DNA of 64,000 nucleotides, taken from positions 62,001 through 126,000 of the forward strand of contig NZ_FNWV01000004.1 of NCBI RefSeq assembly GCF_900108555.1. Reading direction: 5' to 3'. Every line of letters starts with the position of its first letter. The stretch's first letter is position 1. Positions 27,989 through 36,560 of the stretch are shown piece after piece. The notes beneath the pieces were generated by a model. That model ran no database searches. It was not told the DNA's origin and saw only the letters and a program-made list of their open reading frames with translations. The stretch is from Ruminococcus flavefaciens. GTDB lineage: Bacteria > Bacillota > Clostridia > Oscillospirales > Ruminococcaceae. The position numbers were made by a program, and so were the translations under genes.

Positions 27989-30924
27989 TACTCAAGTCCG
28001 AGGTTTTTACGCTTTCGTGTTATTTCCTCGTTGATGTCCCTGTTGTACCATATAAGTGTATCACGGGGATTTGCCTTTTCGTTGATAGTCTCTCTGAAAG
28101 CGTTCATTATATTTCGCGTAACAGCATAGGACGCAGGTATTATCGGTATTTCCTCAAGCTCCTGCTGCTGTGCGCGAAGCCTTGCAAGCTCGTCCTCAGA
28201 CCATGAGAGCTGTCCCAGTGCTTCAACGTTTGCAGTATCGAAACGTCCCATAGTACCGAGAAGTCCCTCTATCTGCGATGCGTACTGCACCTGCGTATCC
28301 GTATCGGTGAACCACTTGATGAACTTCCACGCATTTTCCTTGTTCTTCACCTTTTTAAATATAACAGCTCCTGCACCGTTGGAATTAGCCGCATGAGAGA
28401 CCGTTCCGTCTGCCCTTACAGTTGCAGGTACGGGACAGAAATCCCACAGACCGCTTATTTCTGGCGATGCTGCCGTAAGCTGATTGAAAAAGGTGTAATT
28501 GGCAATAACTATGGGATACTCGCCTGTTCTGAACCTGCTGAAAGCATCATAGGTCTGCTCAAAGCTGTATTTCGTATAGAAATCCGTCCACTCCTCAAAG
28601 GACTGGACTGCCTCTGTGGAATTGAACGTTGAAGCCGTTTGCTCCTCATTATAATAGTTAATGCCCTTTTGCAGCATGAGCATTGCAAAGGTATGTCCCG
28701 TTTCCGTTGCAGGGGAAATATTATTCGGCGGCAGAACAAGTCCCACCGACATATAATTCCTTTGCAGTGCAGGCAGCATATCTATGAGCTTTTCCCATGT
28801 CTCGGGAGGCGAGGTATATCCAAGCTCCGTGAGCACATCTTTCCTGTAGAACATCATGGGGAAGCTCTGACTTATAGGCAGTCCGTAACAGCCGCCGTTG
28901 TAGCTGTACTGCGTCATGGCGTTTTTCTGGAAACGCTGCTTTACGTCCTCATAGTCGTCAAACTGCGATATATCCACCAGCATATCACGCGCGGCAAGAT
29001 TCACGGGGAACTCTCCACCGAGGAATAGTGCCACATCAGGACCTTTTCCCGCAAGCGAAGCCTCGACCACGCCGCCTGTCACAAGATTTACCGAGACAGG
29101 TATGCCTGTTTCCTGAGTAAACTGATTTTCCGTCATTTCCTTGACTACCTGAGCCTGATCTCGTCCAAGCGATACCCACACCTCTATTGCGTCCTCTCCC
29201 GTAACATCGGAAAGGGTGGTGTAGTCCTCAAAGAATGAGCCGATAAAGGCATCAAAGCCGAATTTCAGCGACTTGCCAAGCTTTTCTTCACAGCTTGTAA
29301 AACTGCGGTCAGCGGTTGCGAATTCGATATAGTCCACTTCAAGAGGCTGATCGCGGTTATCCCTCATCCACGCAGAAAGTGACGTTATGCTGTCCTTTAT
29401 CTGTGAAAGATAAGACGGTATCTTCAGCGGCTTGTCAACGCATTTATCCAGTATTACCGCCATATTTTCCAGTGCAGCCGCCTCAGAACCGCTTGACTCC
29501 GAAAGCTTTTCTATGCCTTTCTGCACATCTTTGAGCTCCGCGGAAATGCTGCTGAATTTATCCACTAATTCGGGTATCTTCTCGTGTACGTAATAATCCG
29601 TATACTTATCGGGAGAAGGACCTGTTATCATCAGTACCTTTCTGTAATAGGTATTGAGCTCGTTCACATCGGCTTCAAGCCTGCGGAGATACTCGCTGAT
29701 ATCGCTTGGCACAGCTTCAAGGGTGATAGTGTGGTCTTTGCCGCCCTCAAGCCATACAAAGATATATTCTCCGCCGCTTTTGGGACTTACCACCGACCAG
29801 TCTGTATCATAGCGAAACTTTACGCTGTCAAGCTCGCTGCACGGTACTTCGCCGTCGATGTAAATTCGTCTTGCCGAGCAGAAGCCGCGTATCTGATCCT
29901 GTCGCGCCTTTATGCCTATCTTATACCAGCCGCCGCTGCCTACCTTGTCGGCAGGTATATCCCACGTTGCCGACTGTAACGCCTTTCGCCAGCTGCCGCT
30001 GCCTATGGTATTATAAACCACCTTGCATGGATCTGAGGGCGATGCAAGGTAGCTTGTATTGTCATATGTGGGGTAGAGAGTAGGATCTGACTTGTATACA
30101 GCCTTTTCTCCCTCTATCTTAAAGCTTGCGGACGGAGTACTCTCGGGAGTTACGCTTGCTTCCGCAGAAGCTTTATACTCGCTGTAGGACGGCAGCTTTT
30201 CGGGATTTCTGAAACATAGGCTCTCGATAGCAAGCTTTGCGCGTTCCGAACTCAGTTTAAGGGTGTGCTCACCTTTTTCAAGTGCGAAGAACAGCGGCTC
30301 GCTGAAAAGTCCGTTCCTGTCGCCGAAAAAGCACTTCTGCCACATCTCAGTCTGCACCTGAGTCGGTCTTACCTGATTTCCGCGGCTGTCGGTGTAAATA
30401 TCCTTTTCGTTTACCCAGACCTGACTGAGATAAAGGCTTGAAGCCGTATCATATGGTATCTCGCCGTCTATCTCCACTTTCAGCTCTATCGAGGAGCTGT
30501 TGGATATCATGGGGCAGTAGCTTGCTTCAAGGCAGTAAACTCCGCTTTCAGCCACCTCGAAATCATAGGTCACCTCCCCCGACAGGCTGTTCCATAATAA
30601 TGTATCTTTACGGGTATCACCGCTGCTGTCGGTAAAGCTGCCTGCGGAAATATCTCCGTTCTCAGCGGAAACAAAGCTGCTTCCTTTTATAAATATCTCA
30701 TCATCGGGACGGGCATCAGCGGAGTGAAGATCGTAGTATTCGCTGAATGTGGTCATATTCATGTCTTTATCATCTATGTGATAATAGTCCTCAGCCATTG
30801 CCGCAGCCGTAGCCGCTGACGGCTCATTTGCCTCCGCAGCCGCTTTCAGCACTCCCACAGAGCTCCCCGAAGCAAAAATACAGGTCAGAAAAGCCGCAGC
30901 CGCAGCTCTGAAAGCTCTCTTCAT
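27988..30924 (-). CDS. Very large extracellular solute-binding protein (operon A)
   Basis: 978 residues, about twice the usual size. A signal peptide spans residues 1-28; the lone Cys15 (FLTC) does not fit a good lipobox. Residues about 75-250 and 270-400 look like two beta-sandwich carbohydrate-binding-like units (ESGVYCLEASYCPM; GWYKIGIKARQDQIRGF). A helical segment follows at about 410-520. The canonical family-1 solute-binding fold lies at about 585-955 (YGLPISQSFPMMFYRKDVLTELGY; GVVEASLAGKGPDVALFLGG, each shown in short). It is the first gene of operon A, so it probably delivers substrate to both permease pairs. The front sandwiches suggest a polymeric or branched ligand; this is inference. 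Confidence 0.8.
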   Translation of the reverse strand: MKRAFRAAAAAFLTCIFASGSSVGVLKAAAEANEPSAATAAAMAEDYYHIDDKDMNMTTFSEYYDLHSADARPDDEIFIKGSSFVSAENGDISAGSFTDSSGDTRKDTLLWNSLSGEVTYDFEVAESGVYCLEASYCPMISNSSSIELKVEIDGEIPYDTASSLYLSQVWVNEKDIYTDSRGNQVRPTQVQTEMWQKCFFGDRNGLFSEPLFFALEKGEHTLKLSSERAKLAIESLCFRNPEKLPSYSEYKASAEASVTPESTPSASFKIEGEKAVYKSDPTLYPTYDNTSYLASPSDPCKVVYNTIGSGSWRKALQSATWDIPADKVGSGGWYKIGIKARQDQIRGFCSARRIYIDGEVPCSELDSVKFRYDTDWSVVSPKSGGEYIFVWLEGGKDHTITLEAVPSDISEYLRRLEADVNELNTYYRKVLMITGPSPDKYTDYYVHEKIPELVDKFSSISAELKDVQKGIEKLSESSGSEAAALENMAVILDKCVDKPLKIPSYLSQIKDSITSLSAWMRDNRDQPLEVDYIEFATADRSFTSCEEKLGKSLKFGFDAFIGSFFEDYTTLSDVTGEDAIEVWVSLGRDQAQVVKEMTENQFTQETGIPVSVNLVTGGVVEASLAGKGPDVALFLGGEFPVNLAARDMLVDISQFDDYEDVKQRFQKNAMTQYSYNGGCYGLPISQSFPMMFYRKDVLTELGYTSPPETWEKLIDMLPALQRNYMSVGLVLPPNNISPATETGHTFAMLMLQKGINYYNEEQTASTFNSTEAVQSFEEWTDFYTKYSFEQTYDAFSRFRTGEYPIVIANYTFFNQLTAASPEISGLWDFCPVPATVRADGTVSHAANSNGAGAVIFKKVKNKENAWKFIKWFTDTDTQVQYASQIEGLLGTMGRFDTANVEALGQLSWSEDELARLRAQQQELEEIPIIPASYAVTRNIMNAFRETINEKANPRDTLIWYNRDINEEITRKRKNLGLE

Positions 30925-30961
30925 CCGCTATTCACCGCCTTCCACTCAAAAACTGACAAAT

Positions 30962-30998
30962 AAAAAAGCGCAAGCTCCCCGCGTCGGGAATTATGCGC
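30962..30998 (-). terminator. Attenuator-like terminator in the operon A leader
   Basis: The minus-strand RNA has a bipartite stem (GCGCA/TGCGC outside, TTCCC/GGGGA inside) and then six U residues. It lies between the promoter at 31049-31077 and the start codon at 30924, so most transcripts should stop here unless it is bypassed. It is not downstream of any minus-strand gene. The leader 5' of it is only about 45 nt, which leaves little room for a classic riboswitch. Confidence 0.65.
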
Positions 30999-31048
30999 AC
31001 GGACAACACTTACCAAGTCTGACAAAATTGCATATATCTATCAAAATC

Positions 31049-31077
31049 AGTATAACAAATTTATCGTATAATGTCAA
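31049..31077 (-). promoter_or_regulatory. Promoter of operon A
   Basis: Minus strand TTGACA, 17 bases, TATACT. Predicted start near 31042, about 118 nt upstream of the solute-binding gene. The gap 31078-31284 to the divergent promoter is AT-rich with nothing else recognised. Confidence 0.8.
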
Positions 31078-31284
31078 GAAATCCCTTCCGCCCGTATAAA
31101 TAATAATATTTTTTACCATGAGTATTTTAGCTAAATTATCAAAATCTATAATGATATTGTACAAACAGCGCGTAGAGAAACTGTAAGCTGTTACAATAAA
31201 CTTTGCCTCATTCTTTTAATTTAATGCCTAAATCTTACTATTATTAAAAAACTGTAAAATCTTATCGACATTCTACTTTTTGTA

Positions 31285-31313
31285 TTGACATTTGAGGCTA
31301 TTTATGGTATGAT
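31285..31313 (+). promoter_or_regulatory. Promoter of the NatAB-like exporter
   Basis: TTGACA, 17 bases, TATGAT on the plus strand; predicted start near 31320, about 54 nt before the TTG start codon of the ATPase. Confidence 0.8.
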
Positions 31314-31373
31314 ACAAGTGTAGAAGAAGTAACAGTTTCACTACTTGACTCCATTTAATAAGGAGAGATATTC

Positions 31374-32114
31374 TTGGCAAATGTTCTTGAAGTAAAGGGA
31401 CTGTCAAAGCAGTACACCAAAGTCCTGGCTGTTGACAAGATATCCTTTGAAATAGGCGAAGGTGAGATATTCGCTCTCATCGGACCCAACGGCGCAGGCA
31501 AGACTACTACTATAAGAATGATTTCAACACTGCTGAAGCCTACCGACGGCGATGCTGTCGTAGCAGGGCACAGCATTATAAAAGCTCCTGAAAAGGTCAG
31601 GGAATGTATCACTTACCTCCCCGACGAAGCAGGTGCATATAAACAGATGACAGGTATAAAGTACCTGAGATTTATGGCAGGTCTTTTCACCAGCGACATC
31701 GACGGGATAAATTCCTGTGTTGAACGTGCGAAGAATATCTGCGGACTCGGCGACAGGCTCAACGATAAGATCGGAAGCTACAGCCGAGGAATGATACGCA
31801 AGCTTCTCCTTGCAAGGGCTGTAATGACAAAGCCAAGGCTTGCAATACTTGACGAGCCTACAAGCGGTCTTGACGTACTCAACGCTATCGAGATACGCAA
31901 GATGATAAAGAAGCTCGCCGAGGAAGAAGGAATGTCCTTCCTTCTCTCATCACACAATATGCTCGAGATCGAATTCGTTTCCGACCGTGTGGGTATAGTC
32001 TCAAAGGGACATCTCATGGTAACAGGTCGTACAGACGAACTCAAGGAACGCTATAACGCTCCTAACCTCGAGGAAGTATTTGAAAGGGTGGTGAATGAGA
32101 ATGAAGTTCATTAA
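31374..32114 (+). CDS. ABC exporter ATPase, NatA-like
   Basis: 246 residues, started at the TTG at 31374 because AGGAG lies 8 nt upstream and the next ATG would cut the first strand of the domain. Walker A GPNGAGKTTT near residue 40, signature YSRGMIRKLLLARA (SRGM instead of SGGQ, as in NatA and other DrrA-like proteins), Walker B LAILDEPTSGLD near 160, and switch His (SSHNM). It lacks a membrane domain and works with the permease that follows, with the stop overlapping the permease start. Substrate is not known; the family exports sodium, antibiotics or lipids. Confidence 0.87.
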   Translation: MANVLEVKGLSKQYTKVLAVDKISFEIGEGEIFALIGPNGAGKTTTIRMISTLLKPTDGDAVVAGHSIIKAPEKVRECITYLPDEAGAYKQMTGIKYLRFMAGLFTSDIDGINSCVERAKNICGLGDRLNDKIGSYSRGMIRKLLLARAVMTKPRLAILDEPTSGLDVLNAIEIRKMIKKLAEEEGMSFLLSSHNMLEIEFVSDRVGIVSKGHLMVTGRTDELKERYNAPNLEEVFERVVNENEVH

Positions 32115-33441
32115 CCTCCTGAAAAAAGAGCTTTCCGAGCTCATAAACGCTCAGATGATATTCTCTTTGATATTCTCGCTGGCAATATTCATGATAATGG
32201 GTAACGTCATGCAGTCGGTAACACAAGAGATGGCTGAGGACGCGGTCAATCCAAAGATCAATATCTGTGACCTTGATGATACGGACTACACAAATGGCAT
32301 GATAGAGTCTTTCAAGGAGAAAGGTTCAAATGTCACTATCTTATCAGTCACAAATGATGATTATGCAGCTGCATTGAAAGGCAGCGATATAAAAAGCTAT
32401 GTGGTTATCCCGAAAGGCTTTACCGATGAACTTAAAAGCGGCAAAAAGCCCTCGGTAATATCTGTAAATAAAATAAAGTCTGCTTCAACATTAAGCAGCT
32501 TTACAGGCGGCACAGATGGTACGACTTCTCTTATAAATTCGTATATCTCCTATGAGCTTGCAGATCAGCAGGGCGTTTCGGAAGAAAACCTCAGTATCAT
32601 CGAAGCACCGCTCAGTGTTGAAGACCATACAGTTGTAGCCGACAGATCGGCAAAGATATCAAGCAGTACCATACTCGGTAAGATATCCACACAGAATATG
32701 ATACTTCCTATCATCGTTCTCGTGCTCCTGATGCTTACTTCGCAGTCGCTCATAGCTTCGATATCAAATGAAAAGATAGACAAGACCCTCGAAACTCTCC
32801 TTTCCACCCCTGTGACACGAGGATCTGTTATAACAGCCAAAATGCTTGCAGCAGCAATAGTTGCTCTCATAAACGCAGGCGTAATGATGTTTGGCTTCTC
32901 AACATATACCAAAGGAATGACAAGTGCTGTAACAAGCGATCTGGGAATAACAGAGGCAGTTACCAAGACCTTATCCGCAGATGAAGCTTTCAGACAGCTG
33001 GGACTCAACCTTTCCGCTATGGATTATGCAATGGTAGGAGTTCAGCTCTTCCTTACAATCATGATATGCCTTGCGATATCAATTATCCTCGGCGCACTTG
33101 TCAACGACTCAAAGTCGGCACAGACAATGCTCCTGCCGATAATGATGATGGTAATGATACCGTGGCTCATATCCGTATTCACAGATGTGAACGCACTTCC
33201 ATTAGCTGCAAAGCTTATCGTGTATGCGATACCTTTTACTCACACATTTACCTCGATACCAAACCTTATGTTCGGAAACATAACAGAGTTCTGGCTTGGT
33301 TTAGGCTATCAGTTCGTAATATTCCTTATCGTGATGTTCTTTGCATTAAAGCTTTTCAAATCAGACAAGATACTCACGATATCTCTGAACTTCGGTCAGA
33401 AGTCCAGATTTAAAAAATCAAGAAAAACCACCGAGGATTGA
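32095..33441 (+). CDS. ABC-2 type exporter permease, NatB-like
   Basis: 448 residues. One membrane segment near residues 20-40, a long extracellular domain (about 45-205), then five segments in the C-terminal half. Two possible starts lie 6 nt apart (32095 and 32101), both inside the last codons of the ATPase gene. Family-typical landmarks are KTLETLLSTPVTRGSVITAKM at about 222-242 (shown in short). The tail is basic (KSRFKKSRKTTED). A strong terminator follows. Confidence 0.85.
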   Translation: MRMKFINLLKKELSELINAQMIFSLIFSLAIFMIMGNVMQSVTQEMAEDAVNPKINICDLDDTDYTNGMIESFKEKGSNVTILSVTNDDYAAALKGSDIKSYVVIPKGFTDELKSGKKPSVISVNKIKSASTLSSFTGGTDGTTSLINSYISYELADQQGVSEENLSIIEAPLSVEDHTVVADRSAKISSSTILGKISTQNMILPIIVLVLLMLTSQSLIASISNEKIDKTLETLLSTPVTRGSVITAKMLAAAIVALINAGVMMFGFSTYTKGMTSAVTSDLGITEAVTKTLSADEAFRQLGLNLSAMDYAMVGVQLFLTIMICLAISIILGALVNDSKSAQTMLLPIMMMVMIPWLISVFTDVNALPLAAKLIVYAIPFTHTFTSIPNLMFGNITEFWLGLGYQFVIFLIVMFFALKLFKSDKILTISLNFGQKSRFKKSRKTTED

Positions 33442-33466
33442 GCCTCTTCCCTTTCCCCATGAAAAG

Positions 33467-33507
33467 ACGCAGCTGTTTCGTTAGCACCGAAACCGCTGCG
33501 TTTTTTT
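33467..33507 (+). terminator. Terminator of the NatAB-like operon
   Basis: ACGCAGC / GCTGCGT outer arms with TGTTTCG / CGAAACC inner pairing, then seven T. About 25 bases after the permease stop. Confidence 0.85.
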
Positions 33508-33528
33508 ACGTATTTTTTCCGTATAAAG

Positions 33529-33553
33529 TAAAAAGCTATGCACGAAGCATAGC
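33529..33553 (-). terminator. Terminator downstream of deoD
   Basis: Seven-bp arms GCTATGC / GCATAGC with a 5-nt loop and a U-rich tail on the minus strand (TTTTTAC). It is about 117 bases after the deoD stop at 33671. Confidence 0.6.
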
Positions 33554-33670
33554 CAAGAAAAATGAAATGAATAAATATAGAAGGGGAATTGGGGGATTAC
33601 TTAATCCACTAATAATATACCAATCCAACCTTAAAATAATCTTAAAGTTATCTTAAATTTACCTAAATTT

Positions 33671-34381
33671 TTATTTAAGAGAATAAGCTGTTTCAAGAGC
33701 AATCTCCATCATGTCACGGAAAGTGGTCTGTCTCTCCTCCGCAGTAGTGGATAATCCCTTCAGAGGACAGTCGGACACCGTAAGTATGCACAGTGCGTTC
33801 TTCCCTGCTCTTGCAGCATTCATATAAAGTGCAGCTGCCTCCATTTCTATGGCAAGCACATTCATTTTCTGCCAGTCGGCAAGGCTGTCTGCGTCATCGT
33901 AGAAAGTATCGCTTGAAAGTATATTTCCCACATGGAAGCTGCTTCCCTTAGCCTCAGCAGCCTTTACAGCCGCTGAAAGCAAACTCCATGAAGCTGTTGG
34001 TGCATAAGTTCCCGGGAGTCTGTACTGTGAAGCATAAGCGGAATTGGTGCTGGCACTCATTCCTATGACTACATCACGAAGCTGTACGCTGTCTGCAACA
34101 GCTCCTGCTGTACCTACTCTGATAATATTCTCAACGCCGTACTCGTTGAAAAGTTCCCATGAATAGATACCTATAGACGGCATACCCATGCCGCTTCCCT
34201 GTACGGATACGGGAACGCCCTTGTAAGTACCCGTATATCCAAGCATACCTCTTACCTCGTTATAGCAGACGGGGTTCTCAAGGTAATTCTCGGCGATGAA
34301 TTTTGCTCTCAGGGGATCTCCGGGCATGAGAACAGTTTTAGCGATATCGCCTTTCTTTGCATTATTGTGTGGTGTCGGCAT
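33671..34381 (-). CDS. deoD: Purine nucleoside phosphorylase, DeoD type
   Basis: Phosphorolysis of purine (deoxy)ribonucleosides for salvage. The 236-residue product has the NP family start (GDIAKTVLMPGDPLRAKFIAEN), the GMGMPS phosphate/sugar region near residue 62, IIRVGTAGA near 87, and the AIEMEAAALY motif near 178 with the key glutamate, followed by LTVSDCP where the catalytic Asp is retained. The trimer/hexamer-type length is normal. GGAGGG precedes the ATG. It follows the flippase gene, with a hairpin between them. Confidence 0.93.
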   Translation of the reverse strand: MPTPHNNAKKGDIAKTVLMPGDPLRAKFIAENYLENPVCYNEVRGMLGYTGTYKGVPVSVQGSGMGMPSIGIYSWELFNEYGVENIIRVGTAGAVADSVQLRDVVIGMSASTNSAYASQYRLPGTYAPTASWSLLSAAVKAAEAKGSSFHVGNILSSDTFYDDADSLADWQKMNVLAIEMEAAALYMNAARAGKNALCILTVSDCPLKGLSTTAEERQTTFRDMMEIALETAYSLK

Positions 34382-34420
34382 ATTTAGCCCTCCTTCATTT
34401 TAATACAGTCTTATATAAAC

Positions 34421-34446
34421 AAGGAACGCCTGAGACAGCGTTCCTT
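34421..34446. terminator. Hairpin terminator between the flippase gene and deoD
   Basis: Nine-bp perfect arms AAGGAACGC / GCGTTCCTT with an 8-nt loop. On the minus strand the tail is GTTTATAT, so it may end flippase transcription partly; on the plus strand the tail is GATTTTTC. Confidence 0.6.
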
Positions 34447-34452
34447 GATTTT

Positions 34453-35883
34453 TCAGCTTCTCTTGAGAAGCTTGTTTACTGTGATAAGCAGCGACTTGTA
34501 ATTCATAGCTGCCACTGCTGCGGCAAAGACAAGCGCACCGAATATATAGTACTTGACCTCTGTCATCATTACAGCACACATGAGAAGAAGCAGTGCCGTA
34601 TTTGCAAGGTTCTTGACTCCGTTAAAGCGGAACGGTACATAATATCTTGCATCTATTATACGTGCCCAGAAGCAGATAAGATAGCTGAGCAGAGTTGCTA
34701 TAGCCGCACCGTTTATGCCCCATATGGGTATGAGGAAGTAATTCATGGGGATATTTACGATGCAGGCAGCAAGAGCCGTATAGCATGAGTTTTTCGGGTG
34801 CTTCGTGGCGGAGTAGATACTGCCTAGGAACTGGTTAAGGCTCATAAACAGTACAGCTACGATCAGAATAGGCGTATAAAGATATACCGTTGAATACTCC
34901 GAATACGTGCTCGAAACCATAAATATGGACGTTACAGGCTTTATAAGGAGAAGAAGTCCTGCGGACGCTATGAAAAGCATTGCCTCATATGCAGAATATA
35001 CCTTTTCGTAGAACTTGTTTCTGTCTGCGGAGGAATTCTCGTTTATGGCAGACATACTCCATGCCTGATAGAAAATAGTCGATACCATTGAGATAAGATT
35101 GGGTATTACGTTTGCGCAGTCGTAGATACCAACAGCGGATTTTCCCAGTTCATGGTATTCACTGTGCATCTTATTGATGAAAAGTCTGTCGGAAAGGCTC
35201 GTTATGGTCCACATTACAATAGTCGGGATAAACGGACCTGCAAACCTTAGCATCTCTCCTGCAAGCTCCTTATTGAAGTAGCGTATGCCTGTGTATTTCT
35301 TCAGTTTTGCGGCAGAAAAGAGGAATACTACCGAGCAAAGGTCTGAGAGTATAGTTGCAAGCATAAAGCCCTTTACGCCCCAGTGCAGTATAGAAATAAA
35401 TATGACATTAAAAATCAGCAGCGTGAGCACCGCAAAGATACCGTCTATGGAAAAAAGCTTGACCTTATCAAGTGCGCGGACGAACTGCTGACACAGCATA
35501 CGGAAAGACGACGTTATAACGTATACTATAAGCAGCAGCGAATACCCCTTTACAAAGTCCAGCGCAGGAACTGCGGCAAGCAGCGGCATTGCTATCGCCA
35601 TAAGCAACATTCCTGCTGTAGTCATTACAGCAGATGTATTGAACACCTGACGTTTGTCATATTCCTTGTCAAGTCCGAAACGGATAAGATACTCCTGCAA
35701 AGCAAAAGTGAAGATAGGCTGCAAAAACAGAGCCATTGTGACGAGGAGTCCCTTTATTCCGAGATTGTGAGAGCTTAAATTGGCTGTATAAAGACGATTG
35801 AGCAGTAAAACAAGTATTTTCGAGCCAAAGGTTCCAATGGCAAAGATACCCGTATTAAAGACCAGTTTTTTATATTTGTTCAT
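34453..35883 (-). CDS. Polysaccharide flippase / MATE-like exporter, Wzx type
   Basis: 476 residues with 12-14 hydrophobic segments and the polysaccharide-biosynthesis fold: an N-terminal FNTGIFAIGTFGSKIL segment, RFAGPFIPTIVMWTITS near residue 210 and the C-terminal GINGAAIATLLSYLICF near 400. The start at 35883 follows GGAG by 9 nt; a longer frame has no ribosome site. It likely flips a lipid-linked glycan across the membrane. No glycosyltransferase genes adjoin it on the minus strand, so the substrate is open. Confidence 0.85.
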   Translation of the reverse strand: MNKYKKLVFNTGIFAIGTFGSKILVLLLNRLYTANLSSHNLGIKGLLVTMALFLQPIFTFALQEYLIRFGLDKEYDKRQVFNTSAVMTTAGMLLMAIAMPLLAAVPALDFVKGYSLLLIVYVITSSFRMLCQQFVRALDKVKLFSIDGIFAVLTLLIFNVIFISILHWGVKGFMLATILSDLCSVVFLFSAAKLKKYTGIRYFNKELAGEMLRFAGPFIPTIVMWTITSLSDRLFINKMHSEYHELGKSAVGIYDCANVIPNLISMVSTIFYQAWSMSAINENSSADRNKFYEKVYSAYEAMLFIASAGLLLLIKPVTSIFMVSSTYSEYSTVYLYTPILIVAVLFMSLNQFLGSIYSATKHPKNSCYTALAACIVNIPMNYFLIPIWGINGAAIATLLSYLICFWARIIDARYYVPFRFNGVKNLANTALLLLMCAVMMTEVKYYIFGALVFAAAVAAMNYKSLLITVNKLLKRS

Positions 35884-35914
35884 TTTTAACACTCCGAAAA
35901 TATTGTATGTTATT

Positions 35915-35943
35915 ATTATATCATACATATTTTAATAAATCAA
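35915..35943 (-). promoter_or_regulatory. Promoter of the flippase gene
   Basis: TTGATT, 17 bases, TATAAT on the minus strand, the same elements as the S10 operon promoter. Confidence 0.75.
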
Positions 35944-35992
35944 CGTCCGTACAAAAAAGATTTTCCTGACTATTTGGCTGAAATCTCCATTT

Positions 35993-36388
35993 TTAAAGAG
36001 GCGGTGCGAGCACATCAAAGAAATTCCTTATAATACAGAAAACAAGAAACACTGCCAATACCGTCCACCATATCCACTTATTCCGCGGAAGGAGCTTTAC
36101 CCTTTTGTTCCATATGCCTATGACGGTCTCTGCATACAGCAGCAACGCCGTCAAAGCAAGAAAGGGTATGGCAGGGTTGCATCTTACTGCGCGCCACAGC
36201 TGACCGTGCAGAAGCGCAGTAACGCTCCTTGTATTGCCGCAGCCCGTACACCATAGCCCCGTATACTTATGTATCTTACATTCGGGCAGCAAATGTGCTG
36301 AATGTATTAACTGATCTCTGAAAAAATATATCAATACAACAGCGCACGGAAATAAAAACGCTGTAATCACTCTAAAACGCCTGCTCAT
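35993..36388 (-). CDS. DUF2752 membrane protein
   Basis: 131 residues from the ATG at 36388, which has AAGGAG close upstream; the longer frame from 36403 has no site. The DUF2752 signature is visible: Cys near residue 37, then KYTGLWCTGCGNTRSVTALLHG, with three or four membrane segments. Function is unknown in the literature known to me. Its own promoter is at 36422-36450 and it is followed by no obvious terminator before the flippase promoter. Confidence 0.8.
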   Translation of the reverse strand: MSRRFRVITAFLFPCAVVLIYFFRDQLIHSAHLLPECKIHKYTGLWCTGCGNTRSVTALLHGQLWRAVRCNPAIPFLALTALLLYAETVIGIWNKRVKLLPRNKWIWWTVLAVFLVFCIIRNFFDVLAPPL

Positions 36389-36421
36389 ACTGCTCCTTAC
36401 CATTTTTATTTTGTAAAAACA

Positions 36422-36450
36422 AGTATAGCATTTTTGTATTTTATTGTCAA
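36422..36450 (-). promoter_or_regulatory. Promoter of the DUF2752 gene
   Basis: Minus strand TTGACA, 17 bases, TATACT. The -35 element lies close to the hairpin ending operon B. Confidence 0.75.
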
Positions 36451-36462
36451 CACAAAGGAAAA

Positions 36463-36489
36463 GGCTCTGCCGCAGTAAACGGCAGAGCC
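36463..36489 (-). terminator. Terminator of operon B
   Basis: Ten-bp perfect arms GGCTCTGCCG / CGGCAGAGCC, 7-nt loop, tail TTTTCCTTTG on the minus strand. It is 72 bases after the stop of the solute-binding gene. Confidence 0.8.
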
Positions 36490-36560
36490 AAAAATTAAGG
36501 AGGTTGTATTTATATACGAAAATATCTGAATATCATTTTTATGCGCCGATAAAAGTTTTA

